A DNA stretch of 64,000 nucleotides from Shiella aurantiaca (lineage in GTDB: Bacteria > Bacteroidota > Bacteroidia > Cytophagales > Cyclobacteriaceae): the NCBI GenBank assembly GCA_030412945.1, contig JAUHJS010000002.1, positions 566,504 to 630,503 on the forward strand, written 5' to 3'. The notes under the pieces were generated by a model. The model was not told where the DNA came from and did no database searches. It worked only from the letters and a program-made list of their open reading frames with translations. The translations under genes and the position numbers were made by a program. Shown one piece after another: positions 26,623 to 35,891 of this stretch; the first letter of the stretch is position 1; the number at the start of each line of letters is the position of its first letter.

Positions 26623-27159
26623 ATGCGCAGAGCCATAGCCCTTTTACTTGTTTTCCTGTGGATGTACCAGCAACTAGGTGTGGTAATGGGTTTTTATGCC
26701 TTACGCTATCAGGTGAAAAAGGAAATCAAGCACCGCATTAAAAAGGGCGTGCCCGAGGAGGAGCTTATCACTTTGTCTTTTTCGGCTCAGGCTACTTGGG
26801 AATCCCAAGGAGTCAACTGGCTAGAGGATGATAAGGAATTTTTCTACCAGGGCAGTATGTACGATGTAGTAGAACGCTATTTTGATGATGATTCCGTGAT
26901 TTTTCGTTGTGTGAATGATGTGCAAGAAGCCCAACTGTTTCGTCATTTAGCATACCAGGTAGATAGCGAATTGTTCAACCAACAAAGTGAAACGGGCAAA
27001 AAATCGCAGTGGCTCAAGCAGGTGATGGCTTGGCAATTTGTGCTTCCCTCAAGCATTGCGTTGGCTATTTATTCAACCGATTGGCAGTATATGCCTTTTG
27101 AAATTGCGTCTCATTACTATCCTTTTCTTTCTCTTGGCAATCCTCCGCCTGAGGTCTAA
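26623..27159 (+). CDS. Unknown membrane-anchored protein upstream of a TonB receptor
   Basis: A 178-residue protein starting MRRAIALLLVFLWMYQQLG, an N-terminal hydrophobic segment that is either a signal peptide or an anchor. The remainder is soluble with KKEIKHRIKKGVPEEELITL and a C-terminal HYYPFLSLGNPPPEV. A near-consensus -7 element (TACTTTAG) ends 7 bases before this ATG, which suggests a nearly leaderless transcript and argues against an ATG 42 bases upstream. I do not recognise the family. It is followed after 47 bases by the receptor gene and may serve the same uptake system. Confidence 0.65.
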   Translation: MRRAIALLLVFLWMYQQLGVVMGFYALRYQVKKEIKHRIKKGVPEEELITLSFSAQATWESQGVNWLEDDKEFFYQGSMYDVVERYFDDDSVIFRCVNDVQEAQLFRHLAYQVDSELFNQQSETGKKSQWLKQVMAWQFVLPSSIALAIYSTDWQYMPFEIASHYYPFLSLGNPPPEV

Positions 27160-27206
27160 ACGACTCACATAGAATCATTAGATCTTACTTATTAATTGTA
27201 TTAAAA

Positions 27207-29600
27207 ATGAAAAAATATGCCATGCTGTTATGGTTCAGCATGCCTTTTTGCTATGTCTATGCCCAAAGTCTTACGGTGCTAGATAAGCAAGAGGTAAAAC
27301 CTATTGCCGATGCACTAGTTTACACGGTAGATCAAACCCATCAGACATTTACCGATGCCAAAGGGCAGGTCAACTTGAGCGGTTTTCCGACCAATACCGA
27401 AGTGATTTTACAACATCCCAGCTACCTCACGCAGCGTTTTCTATGGAAAGGTGAAAATGCCAATGTGCTACTGAGTGCCAAAAGTTATTCGCTAGATGAA
27501 GTAGTGGTATCGGGCAGCAGATGGGAGGAAACCCAGCGCGATATTACCAATCAAGTAGTCAAAATTAAGGCCCGCGATATTGCCTTTGACAACCCAGCCA
27601 CCACAGCCGATGTAATTGCCAATACCGGAGAAGTATATGTGCAAAAAAGCCAGTTGGGTGGTGGAAGCCCCATGCTGCGTGGATTTTCTGCCAATAGTAT
27701 TTTGTTGGTGATTGATGGCGTACGAATGAACAATGCCATTTACCGGAGCGGAAATTTGCAGAACAGTATTTCGGTGGATGCTAATCAGCTGGAAAGTGCA
27801 GAGGTCTTGTTTGGGCCTGGCAGTGTGTTGTTTGGCTCCGATGCACTAGGCGGGGTAATCAATTTCACTACCTTTCAACCTCGCTTTTCGGGAGAAGAAA
27901 AATCAGTGACCGAAGCACACGCTTTTGTTCGCTATGCTTCTGCTTATCGTGAACGAACCGCCCATGTGGATTTTTCCTTTGGCCGGAAGAAGCTGGCCTT
28001 TGCAACTAATCTTACCTATTCCTCTTTTGGCGATTTGCGCACGGGACAAAATCGAGCAAATAAATATGGCGATTTTGGATTGCGAAACTGGACGGCTGTG
28101 CGTTTCAATGGCCGCGATACCATGCTGGCTAATACCAATCCGCATATGATGTGGGGTAGTGGCTATGATCAGTTCAATATCCAACAAAAGGTGAGCTATC
28201 AGCCCAATAAAAATTTACGCCTCGACTACGGGCTGTACTATGCGCAAACTGGCGATGTGCCCCGCTATGACCGCCTAGTGGAGCTGCGCAATGGCATGCC
28301 TCGAAGTGCCGAATGGTATTATGGCAAAGCGCCTTGGCTTATGCATCGCCTTGGCTTGCACCTTACCAAACCTATACGCGCGTATGACGAAGCCAAAATT
28401 GTGCTGGCCTATCAGCATTTGGAGGAATCGCGGGTGAATCGAAATTTTGATAACTTCTGGAGGCGCACCCAAACCGAAGAAGTGGAAGTGCTTACCAGCA
28501 ATTTTGATTTTAAGAAACATCTCCAGAAAGGCTGGGAAGTCTACTACGGAGGCGAATGGTTAATCAATACCGTTCGTTCTACGGCTTCTAGAGAAAATAT
28601 CGAAACAGGAGTAATCGATTATGCGGCCACCCGCTACCCCAACGGAGGCAGTGAGGTGATGTCATCATCCGCTTATGGGCAAGTGGTGTACAAACCCAAC
28701 GAACAAATTACCTGGAGTGCAGGTGCTCGCTATAATTATTATACTTTAGCCGCCTCGCTTACCGATACCATTACTTTTCAATTCCCTTTTGATGAGATAG
28801 GGTTAAACACCCAAGCACTTACCGGAAGCGTGGGTATGGTGTATAATCTGGATAAGTGGCGATTGAACACGTCTTTAAGTTCGGGATATCGTGCGCCCAA
28901 TGTGGATGACATCGCCAAGGTGTTCGACAGCGAGCCGGGTACGCTTATTGTGCCGAATGATGAACTGGGGCCGGAGTATAGCTACAGTGCCGAGGTGGGT
29001 ATAAGCAGAACCTTTGCGGAGCGATTTACCCTTACCGGAAACGTGTATTATACCCATGTGCGCGATGCCATAGAGCGCAGAAATTTCACCTACCAAGGGG
29101 AAGATAGCGTGGTGTTCGATGGGGTGCTGAGCCGTGTAACGGCCAATGTGAATGCCGGAAATGCCTATATTTTTGGTTTTACACTACACGCCTTAGCCGA
29201 TGTAAACGAATGGCTAAGTTTGAGCGCTTCGGCCACTTATACCGAAGGGAAAGACCGAACCAATGATATTCCTTTGCGCCATATTCCTCCTTTCTTTGGT
29301 CAGGCGGCTGCGGTATTCAAAGCGCAAGGCTGGCGTACGGAATTGTATACCAATTTTGCCGGAAACAAACCTTTGAGTGGGCTTCCTTTGGAGGAACAAA
29401 GCAAGGTGGGGATTAATTACACCGAGCAGGGAACACTTTCGTGGGCTACGCTCAACCTTAAAACTTCCTATCAGGCCAAGCCTTGGCTCATGGTGCAGCT
29501 GGGTGTAGAGAATATCTTCGATACCTTCTACCATCCTTTTGCCTCGGGGATTAGCGCCCCCGGGCGGAATGTGATACTTACGCTACGAGCAACGCTATAA
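27207..29600 (+). CDS. TonB-dependent outer-membrane receptor, haem-receptor-like
   Basis: A 797-residue receptor. It has a signal peptide (to about residue 20), a CarboxypepD_reg-like beta domain (about 22-90), the TonB box region SLDEVVVSGSR, a plug (about 95-225) and a 22-strand barrel ending in VILTLRATL. The plug sequence SPMLRGFSANSILLVIDG, then RMNNAIYRSGNLQN, resembles haem/haemoglobin receptors of the HmuR type. The substrate remains an inference. It is a SusC-unrelated type: no SusD follows. Its terminator reaches into the end of the convergent folA gene. Confidence 0.9.
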   Translation: MKKYAMLLWFSMPFCYVYAQSLTVLDKQEVKPIADALVYTVDQTHQTFTDAKGQVNLSGFPTNTEVILQHPSYLTQRFLWKGENANVLLSAKSYSLDEVVVSGSRWEETQRDITNQVVKIKARDIAFDNPATTADVIANTGEVYVQKSQLGGGSPMLRGFSANSILLVIDGVRMNNAIYRSGNLQNSISVDANQLESAEVLFGPGSVLFGSDALGGVINFTTFQPRFSGEEKSVTEAHAFVRYASAYRERTAHVDFSFGRKKLAFATNLTYSSFGDLRTGQNRANKYGDFGLRNWTAVRFNGRDTMLANTNPHMMWGSGYDQFNIQQKVSYQPNKNLRLDYGLYYAQTGDVPRYDRLVELRNGMPRSAEWYYGKAPWLMHRLGLHLTKPIRAYDEAKIVLAYQHLEESRVNRNFDNFWRRTQTEEVEVLTSNFDFKKHLQKGWEVYYGGEWLINTVRSTASRENIETGVIDYAATRYPNGGSEVMSSSAYGQVVYKPNEQITWSAGARYNYYTLAASLTDTITFQFPFDEIGLNTQALTGSVGMVYNLDKWRLNTSLSSGYRAPNVDDIAKVFDSEPGTLIVPNDELGPEYSYSAEVGISRTFAERFTLTGNVYYTHVRDAIERRNFTYQGEDSVVFDGVLSRVTANVNAGNAYIFGFTLHALADVNEWLSLSASATYTEGKDRTNDIPLRHIPPFFGQAAAVFKAQGWRTELYTNFAGNKPLSGLPLEEQSKVGINYTEQGTLSWATLNLKTSYQAKPWLMVQLGVENIFDTFYHPFASGISAPGRNVILTLRATL

Positions 29601-29603
29601 AGG

Positions 29604-29640
29604 ATAGGTCAGGGAGTGAACACTTTCTGACCTATTTTCT
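29604..29640 (+). terminator. Terminator shared by the receptor and folA ends
   Basis: ATAGGTCAG pairs perfectly with CTGACCTAT around a 14-base loop, then TTTTCTTT. The 3' arm covers the folA stop codon on the opposite strand. Confidence 0.65.
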
Positions 29641-30132
29641 TTCATACACTACAAAATCAAAGGCATAGGCATGGCGCGCATCAGCCGGATGGTGCTGGCG
29701 GCTTATTTCTTTCCATTCCGAAGGGCTAAAGCTTGGGAAATGGGTGTCTCCTTCCAGTTCGGTTTGGATTTCGGTGAGATACAGACGCTGAGCCGAAGGT
29801 AAACTTTGCTTATAGATTTCGGCTCCACCAATGATGAAAAGCTCTTTCTCGCCCGATTTTTTAGCTAGCGCCATACACTCTTCCAAGGAATGTAGTACCG
29901 TGCATCCTTCCGCTTGATATCCCTTTTGGTGGGTTAATACCAAATTGGTCCGGTTGGGCAAAGGGCGAAACTTGGGCGGAATGGATTCGTAGTTTTTTCT
30001 TCCCATCACCACAAAATGCCCTTGGGTGGTTTCCATGAAATACTTCATGTCATCAGGAAGTCGCCAAGGCAGGTCATTGTTTCTACCGATTACGCGGTTT
30101 TGGGTATGTGCTGCTATAAGGGAAATAATCAT
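29632..30132 (-). CDS. folA: Dihydrofolate reductase
   Basis: DHFR (166 residues) reduces dihydrofolate with NADPH to supply one-carbon carriers. [32 protein letters not shown] carries the active-site acid in [16 protein letters not shown] and [13 protein letters not shown] form the NADPH site. It is the last of four tightly packed minus-strand genes; fmt, which needs 10-formyl-THF, lies two genes upstream, a sensible functional pairing. Confidence 0.96.
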   Translation of the reverse strand: MIISLIAAHTQNRVIGRNNDLPWRLPDDMKYFMETTQGHFVVMGRKNYESIPPKFRPLPNRTNLVLTHQKGYQAEGCTVLHSLEECMALAKKSGEKELFIIGGAEIYKQSLPSAQRLYLTEIQTELEGDTHFPSFSPSEWKEISRQHHPADARHAYAFDFVVYERK

Positions 30133-30136
30133 AGTC

Positions 30137-30754
30137 TTAAAATGAATAGCCTACTTGAATACCCGCTTGGGTACCTCGAGGTAAGCGGTGAAAATAGAGT
30201 TGGGTGTATTCCACATAGCCGCTTATATGCCAATTGTAATTAAAAAAATGGCGTGCCTTCACCCCCAGCGACCAAGAAGCGTAGGTGCCCAAACCGGGCG
30301 TGTCGGGGCCATCCCACATACTACGGATTTTCAGCGCACTATAATAGGGCATGATTTCTTTATCGGTACCAATAGGAATCGGAAAGCCCATGCTCTCTAC
30401 AGAGCTGGCGGTAAACAGCAAGGCAAAGAACAATTGACCCAAAGTAAGGTCTTCGGAGCGCAACATCATAAGCCCTAAAGGACCCAATATGCTGCCCAAG
30501 CCAAAGTGGAAGTAGTTTTGCATAAAGCCGTAATTATACAAAATGGCGGCATGTGGCCTGAAATGATAGCTCAAATCCAGAGAGGCTATGAAGCGCGGGT
30601 CGAATTCCGAAATCGCTACCTGACTAATCCCTCCTTCCAATACATAAAAGCCTTCAAATACGACCTTGGATGTATCGCCAGCCACCGAGGTGCTATCTTG
30701 TGCCAAAGCCCATGGGCCAATGCTTAAGCAAAGAAAAAAGAGGAAATATCTCAT
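30137..30754 (-). CDS. Predicted small outer-membrane protein
   Basis: This 205-residue protein has a signal peptide ([19 protein letters not shown]) and beta-rich sequence ending in [10 protein letters not shown], a terminal Phe suited to barrel insertion. A central hydrophobic stretch ([20 protein letters not shown]) is unusual for a plain barrel. The family is not recognised. It overlaps the fmt stop by 4 bases and is 4 bases from folA, so it is co-expressed with folate-linked genes without an obvious reason. Confidence 0.7.
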   Translation of the reverse strand: MRYFLFFLCLSIGPWALAQDSTSVAGDTSKVVFEGFYVLEGGISQVAISEFDPRFIASLDLSYHFRPHAAILYNYGFMQNYFHFGLGSILGPLGLMMLRSEDLTLGQLFFALLFTASSVESMGFPIPIGTDKEIMPYYSALKIRSMWDGPDTPGLGTYASWSLGVKARHFFNYNWHISGYVEYTQLYFHRLPRGTQAGIQVGYSF

Positions 30755-31677
30755 ACACTCAGTTTGTTACCCCTAAGGAAATCACCAATGGGCATACGCT
30801 TCTTGCCCTCCATTTGGAGTTCTTCTATGGCCAGTTGCTTGTCCAAGGTATGAAAGCGCAAATAACTCTTCCCATCGGTTTCCCATTGACCGATTTTCTC
30901 TTGCTTGCTTGACAAATCGGTGAGTTGGGTGGCATAAATTTTTACCGTTTTTCCATCGATATGCGTAAAGGCCGCGGGATAAGGCGATAGGCCACGCACC
31001 AAATTGTGGATTTTCAAAGCCGGCTGATTCCAGTGGATTTCGCAGGTCTCACGGAAGATTTTAGGAGCGTGTTTGGCTTCGCTTTCTACTTGGGGGCGTG
31101 TAGGTACATCCCCTTGGGCAATGGCCTGCACAGTTTTTAGTACCAATTGAGCCCCTTTGGCCATCAGGCGTTCGTATAAAGTACCCACATTATCCGTATC
31201 GTGGATGGGTTCTTTTTCTTGGAAAATAATATTGCCCGTATCTATCTCATGCTTTAGGAAGAAAGTGGTAAGTCCGGTTTCTTTTTCTCCATTGATAATG
31301 GCCCAATTGATGGGGGCTGCGCCTCGGTATTGTGGCAGGAGAGAAGCATGGAGATTGAAGGTGCCAATTTCGGGCATGGCCCACACTACTTCGGGCAGCA
31401 TGCGGAAAGCCACCACTATTTGAAGGTTGGCTTTATAGCTTCGCAATTCCTCATGAAAACTCTCGGCTTTCAGATTGGTAGGTTGCAGCACGGGGATATT
31501 ATGCTTTAGGGCTACTTCTTTTACCGGAGAAGGAATCACTTGCAAGCCCCGCCCTTTGGGTTTGTCAGGAGCGGTAACCACAGCCACTACCTTGAAACCA
31601 TTTTCAATCAAGATTTCTAAAGAGGGAACGGCAAACTCGGGCGTGCCCATGTATATGATGCGAAGGTCTTTGGCCAT
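30751..31677 (-). CDS. fmt: Methionyl-tRNA formyltransferase
   Basis: Fmt (308 residues) formylates initiator Met-tRNA. The start LRIIYMGTPEFAVPSLE, the catalytic FNLHASLLPQYRGAAPINWAI and the C-terminal OB-type domain (LRFHTLDKQLAIEELQMEGKKRM) are all present. It overlaps NamZ by one base at its start and the barrel gene by four at its end. Confidence 0.96.
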   Translation of the reverse strand: MAKDLRIIYMGTPEFAVPSLEILIENGFKVVAVVTAPDKPKGRGLQVIPSPVKEVALKHNIPVLQPTNLKAESFHEELRSYKANLQIVVAFRMLPEVVWAMPEIGTFNLHASLLPQYRGAAPINWAIINGEKETGLTTFFLKHEIDTGNIIFQEKEPIHDTDNVGTLYERLMAKGAQLVLKTVQAIAQGDVPTRPQVESEAKHAPKIFRETCEIHWNQPALKIHNLVRGLSPYPAAFTHIDGKTVKIYATQLTDLSSKQEKIGQWETDGKSYLRFHTLDKQLAIEELQMEGKKRMPIGDFLRGNKLSV

Positions 31678-32870
31678 TATTCAAAATCGGGGTATAAAAG
31701 GTATTTTTTTCTCATTTGCTTGTAGTGATACAAGCCTTCGGCCCAACTGATTCTAATTTCCTCCTCATCCAGTCCGGCTTTTATTTGCTCGCTCAGTTCG
31801 CCATTTCCAATAAGCTTGGGAAGGAATGTATTAAAGAAGTCGGTTCTTTCTCCCGATTTCTGATACATCATCAGCAAGTATTTCAAGGTAAATCCCTGCT
31901 CAAGCGAGGCCAATCTCAGGTCGAGACCATAGCAGGTTTTGTTTTCGTACAAAGGATTTTTGGCCATTCCGGGTAGGCTTTTGGGCGTAAATGAAAAGCT
32001 ACCAAAACGCACATCGGGATAGCCCACCACCTGAAAAGGAAATTCGGTGCCTCGACCCACACTCATAATCGTTCCCTCAAAAAGGCAAAGGCTAGGGTAG
32101 AGGCGTATGCTGGCATTGTTGGGCAAATTGGGAGACGGCTTTATGGGTAGTTCGTAGGCTGTGGAATGGTCCCAATTATTCATTTTAATCACTTGCAGTT
32201 TGCATTGCAGGCCTTCTTTGAGCCATTTTTCTCCGTTAATCATTAGCGCAAGCTCGCCCACGGTGAGCCCGTGCACCACCGGAATAGGGTGCATACCCAC
32301 AAAAGATTCGTAGCCTTTTTGCAGCACTGGGCCGTCTACATAATCACCATTGGGATTAGGCCTATCCAGCACAATCAGTGTAATATTATTTTCGGCACAG
32401 GCTTCCATCACATAGTGCAAGGTGCTGATATAGGTATAAAAGCGTACTCCTACATCTTGCAAATCGAAAATCACAAATTCCAGTCCTTGCAGCTGTTCGG
32501 GTTTTGGCTTTTTATTATCCCCATAAAGAGAGATTACGGGCAGTTTGGTTTTCTTATCCAGGCCATCTTTTACTTTTTCACCTGCATCGGCATCGCCCCT
32601 AAAACCATGCTCGGGCACCATAATGCTCATGACATCCACTTTCTCTTTAAGTAGCACATCTACCAGGTGATCTTTGCCCACCATAGAGCTTTGGTTTACC
32701 ACTACGGCCACTTTGCGCTTCTTGATTTGCGGGATATACTCCTTCAATCGAGCGGCACCTACTTCTATTTGCGAATTGTTTTTGCGGTTTTTCCGCTGCG
32801 CTTGTCCTTGCACCGCCCCGAGGCTGAGAAGGAATACAAAAAATAAAACTTTGGTAGTTGCTGATTGCAT
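31677..32870 (-). CDS. namZ: DUF1343 protein, exo-beta-N-acetylmuramidase (NamZ-like)
   Basis: This 397-residue protein has a signal peptide (to about residue 24) and the DUF1343 core. DUF1343 contains NamZ (GH171), which releases MurNAc from the non-reducing end of peptidoglycan fragments for recycling. The conserved active-site segment VPEHGFRGDADAGE holds Glu87-His88, with FDLQDVGVRFYTY and DRPNPN following. It is the first gene of the NamZ-fmt-barrel-folA unit. No MurNAc kinase or transporter is nearby, so the recycling role is taken from the family. Confidence 0.85.
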   Translation of the reverse strand: MQSATTKVLFFVFLLSLGAVQGQAQRKNRKNNSQIEVGAARLKEYIPQIKKRKVAVVVNQSSMVGKDHLVDVLLKEKVDVMSIMVPEHGFRGDADAGEKVKDGLDKKTKLPVISLYGDNKKPKPEQLQGLEFVIFDLQDVGVRFYTYISTLHYVMEACAENNITLIVLDRPNPNGDYVDGPVLQKGYESFVGMHPIPVVHGLTVGELALMINGEKWLKEGLQCKLQVIKMNNWDHSTAYELPIKPSPNLPNNASIRLYPSLCLFEGTIMSVGRGTEFPFQVVGYPDVRFGSFSFTPKSLPGMAKNPLYENKTCYGLDLRLASLEQGFTLKYLLMMYQKSGERTDFFNTFLPKLIGNGELSEQIKAGLDEEEIRISWAEGLYHYKQMRKKYLLYPDFE

Positions 32871-32900
32871 ACGATATTTAGGCGATTAAAGCCCTTTTGG

Positions 32901-32932
32901 CAAATTTGCTAAATGTATAGGCCAATGACAAA
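32901..32932 (-). promoter_or_regulatory. Possible promoter for the namZ-fmt-folA unit
   Basis: On the minus strand TTTG, a 20-base spacer, then CAAATTTG (7 of 8 matches to TAnnTTTG), about 30 bases before the namZ start. Confidence 0.35.
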
Positions 32933-32968
32933 CCTTTAGGGAGTAACGACCGCAATAAAAATTTAGCC

Positions 32969-34186
32969 TTGAACCTACCGTTTTATATCGCCAAACGCAT
33001 CAGTGGAAGTTCCAAAGGGTCTTTTTCCCATAGTATCAATCGCATTGCAGTAGCTAGCGTGGGCTTAGGCCTTGCGGTAATGATCATCGCTTACCTTACC
33101 CTGATGGGGTTTAAAGACACCATTTCCGAAAAAGTGTACAGCCTCAGTGCGCATTTGCAGGTCAGTAAATACGTGCTCAATAATTCCCTGCTTGAAGAGC
33201 CCATTTCGGCACAGGCCAATTTCTATCAGTATCCCGATAGCTTTCCTTACATAGCTCATGTGCAGCGTGTAGCCTACAAGGGCGCATTGTTGAAAACAGA
33301 AGCAGAGGTGCAAGGTGTGGTGCTTAAAGGTATTGATGCCGAGTACGATTCCACGCGCTTTAAGCAGCATTTGGTAGAGGGGCGGTACCTCAACCTACGC
33401 GATTCGGCCTATCAAAATGAGGTGCTGATTAGTCGTAAAATCTCCCGCTTGCTTCGGCTCTCTTTGGATGAGGACATTACTTTGTTTTTTATTCAAAATC
33501 CGCCCCGATTTAGAAAAATGAAAGTAGTGGGGATTTACGATACCGGACTTGAGGATTTTGATGATCAATTACTACTGACCGACCTGCGCCTACATCAGCG
33601 CCTGAATAATTGGGGCGATTCATTGGTGGGTGGCTATGAAATCTTTGTAAAAGATTTAAAAGAGGTGAATACCGCTGAGGTGGATTTATTTGAGCGCATC
33701 GACCCCGAACTGCTTGTGCAAAAGGTGAGTGAAAAATACATACAGGTATTCGACTGGCTCTATCTGCTGAATCGAAACGTAGTAATTTTCCTTGGCCTTA
33801 TTCTTTTTGTGGCTTGTTTCAATATGGTGAGCATTATTTTTATCCTCATCATGGAGCGCACCCAAATGATAGGCATGCTCAAAGCCCTCGGGGCAAACAA
33901 TGGCCTCATACGCAAGGTTTTTGTGTACAATGGCCTCGTGCTGGTGCTGAAAGGGTTGCTTTGGGGAAATGGAATCGGCTTGCTATTCGGTTTTGTGCAG
34001 TATTATTTTAAACTGATACCGCTCGACCCTGAAAACTACTACATGAGCCATGTGCCCATAGGCTGGGATTGGTCGGTGGTACTGATTTTGAATGTGCTGA
34101 CCCTGCTGGTGGTAAGTCTGGTGTTGTTTATGCCGACTTTTATTATTTCGCGACTCAAGCCCATCAAGGCCATTAAGTTTGATTAA
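32969..34186 (+). CDS. FtsX-type ABC transporter permease (LolC/E-like)
   Basis: This 405-residue permease begins NLPFYIAKRISGSSKGSFSHSINRIAV, the typical LolC/E N-terminus, from a TTG codon; no ATG fits as well. It has one membrane helix near residue 35, a periplasmic domain (about 55-265) and three helices in the C-terminal half with MLKALGANNGLIRKVF and a final PIKAIKFD. This family extracts lipoproteins for transfer to the outer membrane, but only the permease is encoded here and the ATPase must be elsewhere. Its end overlaps that of the convergent glycosyltransferase gene. Confidence 0.88.
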   Translation: MNLPFYIAKRISGSSKGSFSHSINRIAVASVGLGLAVMIIAYLTLMGFKDTISEKVYSLSAHLQVSKYVLNNSLLEEPISAQANFYQYPDSFPYIAHVQRVAYKGALLKTEAEVQGVVLKGIDAEYDSTRFKQHLVEGRYLNLRDSAYQNEVLISRKISRLLRLSLDEDITLFFIQNPPRFRKMKVVGIYDTGLEDFDDQLLLTDLRLHQRLNNWGDSLVGGYEIFVKDLKEVNTAEVDLFERIDPELLVQKVSEKYIQVFDWLYLLNRNVVIFLGLILFVACFNMVSIIFILIMERTQMIGMLKALGANNGLIRKVFVYNGLVLVLKGLLWGNGIGLLFGFVQYYFKLIPLDPENYYMSHVPIGWDWSVVLILNVLTLLVVSLVLFMPTFIISRLKPIKAIKFD

Positions 34187-34917
34187 GCCTTGCCCGGAAA
34201 GTGACGGAAAAGACTGTTGACTTTCATCTGGATTACCCCAATCACCGCTTCTTTAAAAATCCCTTTCGACATTTTTGATTGCCCTTTGCTGCGATCGGTG
34301 AAGATGATAGGGACTTCTTTAATGGCAAATCCGTGTTTCCAAGTAAGGAATTTCATCTCAATCTGGAAAGCGTAGCCAATGAAGCGAATGGCATCGAGGT
34401 CAATGGCCTCCAGTACTTTTCTTCTATAGCATTTGAAACCAGCCGTAGTATCTTGGATAGGCATGCCTGTGATGAAACGCACATAGGCACTGGCGAAGAA
34501 AGACATCAGGACGCGGCCCATAGGCCAGTTGACTACGTTTACGCCTGTTACGTAGCGCGAACCTATGGCCATATCAAAACCTTGGTTAGCGCAGGCATCG
34601 TGTAGGGCCAGCAGGTCGTTGGGGTTGTGCGAAAAATCCGCATCCATCTCGAAAATAAACTCATAACCATTGGTCAAAGCATATTTAAAACCTTCGATAT
34701 AGGCGGTGCCGAGCCCAAGCTTTCCGGCTCTCTGCAAAAGGTGAAGCTGTTCGGGATGGTTCTTTTGAAGCTCTTTTACGATATCGGCTGTGCCATCAGG
34801 CGAGTTATCATCTACGATTAATACATGAAAGTCAGGGCGCAAGGATACCACGGCAGCTATAATGTCGCGGATGTTTTCCTTTTCGTTATAGGTGGGTATA
34901 ATGACCAGATTCTTCAT
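34183..34917 (-). CDS. Dpm1-like family 2 glycosyltransferase
   Basis: A 244-residue GT2 enzyme of the polyprenol-phosphate mannose synthase type. The nucleotide-sugar site is VIIPTYNEKENI and LIVDDNSPDGTADIV; the metal-binding Asp is in FEMDADFSHNP. GSRYVTGVNVVNWP and DTTAGFKCYRRKVL are typical of Dpm1. It lacks C-terminal membrane helices, so it probably binds the membrane peripherally. The product, a polyprenyl-phosphate sugar, would feed envelope glycosylation. Confidence 0.9.
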   Translation of the reverse strand: MKNLVIIPTYNEKENIRDIIAAVVSLRPDFHVLIVDDNSPDGTADIVKELQKNHPEQLHLLQRAGKLGLGTAYIEGFKYALTNGYEFIFEMDADFSHNPNDLLALHDACANQGFDMAIGSRYVTGVNVVNWPMGRVLMSFFASAYVRFITGMPIQDTTAGFKCYRRKVLEAIDLDAIRFIGYAFQIEMKFLTWKHGFAIKEVPIIFTDRSKGQSKMSKGIFKEAVIGVIQMKVNSLFRHFPGKA

Positions 34918-34999
34918 GATATCGTTTTGTGAAGCCCCAAAAATAAGGAAAGAATTTAATTGAGCGGTATGAAATAGGAAAACTCCCTAAAACATCCTG

Positions 35000-35007
35000 T
35001 ATTTTTG
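35000..35007 (+). promoter_or_regulatory. TAnnTTTG element directly before the ATP-grasp gene
   Basis: TATTTTTG ends 5 bases before the ATG at 35013. A start site about 5 bases downstream of the element would give an almost leaderless mRNA. No -33 element is clear. Confidence 0.45.
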
Positions 35008-35012
35008 CGCCC

Positions 35013-35891
35013 ATGAAAAATAAAAACTTGGCATTGGTCACGTATGCCCAAAGGGGAAGCTTTGGTTCGGCTGTGCCCGATGAGGATTTGATGGTGAAAG
35101 AAGCCTTGGAGCAAAAGGGCTTTACGGTAGACTTACAAGTGTGGGACGATGAATCGGTAAACTGGGAAACCTACGAAGCGGTGATTATCAAATCTCCCTG
35201 GGATTATTTCGATAAGCCCCAAGCTTGGTTTCAATGGCTGGAAAAGATGCAGGCTCTTGGTAGTAAGGTTTTGAATCCGGTGGAGATTCTTAACTGGAAT
35301 TCCGATAAAAATTACCTTCTGCAAATGGCTGCTGAGGGATTCTCCATAGTGCCTACACGGGTAGTGGAAAAGCCGGAGCAATTACATAGTGCCTTATTTG
35401 ATACCTTCGGGCTAGATAAACTGGTGATGAAGCCCAAAATCAGCGGGGGAGCTAAACAAACGGTGATTTTGCATCAGACCGAATCCGAATCCTTGACAAA
35501 ATATGCCGAATGGGTGAAGGAAGAAGCCTATTTGATTCAGCCTTTTATGGAAGAAGTGGCCACTGTGGGTGAATACTCTTATGTATTTTTCAATGGTAAA
35601 TTCAGCCATGCCTTGCTCAAAACTCCTTCTCAGGGTGATTTTAGGGTACAGCACTATTTTGGAGGAACCATACAATCGGTAGTGCCGAGTGAAGGCGTTC
35701 TGGCGCAAGCGCAAGCTTTTATTGATCAGTATGCCAAAGGCTGCTTGTATGCCCGTGTGGATGGTGTGCTAAGAGGCGAAAAGTTGTTTTTGATGGAATT
35801 GGAGCTGATTGAGCCCTATTTGTTTTTATTTACCCACCCGCAGGCTTTGGAGCACTACACCCAAGCCTTAATTGATATGTTGAATGAATAA
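35013..35891 (+). CDS. ATP-grasp ligase (DcsG-like)
   Basis: A 292-residue ATP-grasp protein. NLALVTYAQRGSFGSAVPDEDLMVKEALEQ (read in two parts) opens an N-terminal alpha/beta domain, followed by VIIKSPWDYFDKP, NWNSDKNYLLQM, MKPKISGGAKQTV and the ATP/Mg motif LMELELIEPYLFL. The order resembles DcsG, the cycloserine-forming ligase, and related small ligases that join an acyl phosphate to an amine. The substrate is unknown. Its end overlaps the HAD phosphatase gene by 8 bases, which suggests that the two act on one pathway. Confidence 0.85.
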   Translation: MKNKNLALVTYAQRGSFGSAVPDEDLMVKEALEQKGFTVDLQVWDDESVNWETYEAVIIKSPWDYFDKPQAWFQWLEKMQALGSKVLNPVEILNWNSDKNYLLQMAAEGFSIVPTRVVEKPEQLHSALFDTFGLDKLVMKPKISGGAKQTVILHQTESESLTKYAEWVKEEAYLIQPFMEEVATVGEYSYVFFNGKFSHALLKTPSQGDFRVQHYFGGTIQSVVPSEGVLAQAQAFIDQYAKGCLYARVDGVLRGEKLFLMELELIEPYLFLFTHPQALEHYTQALIDMLNE

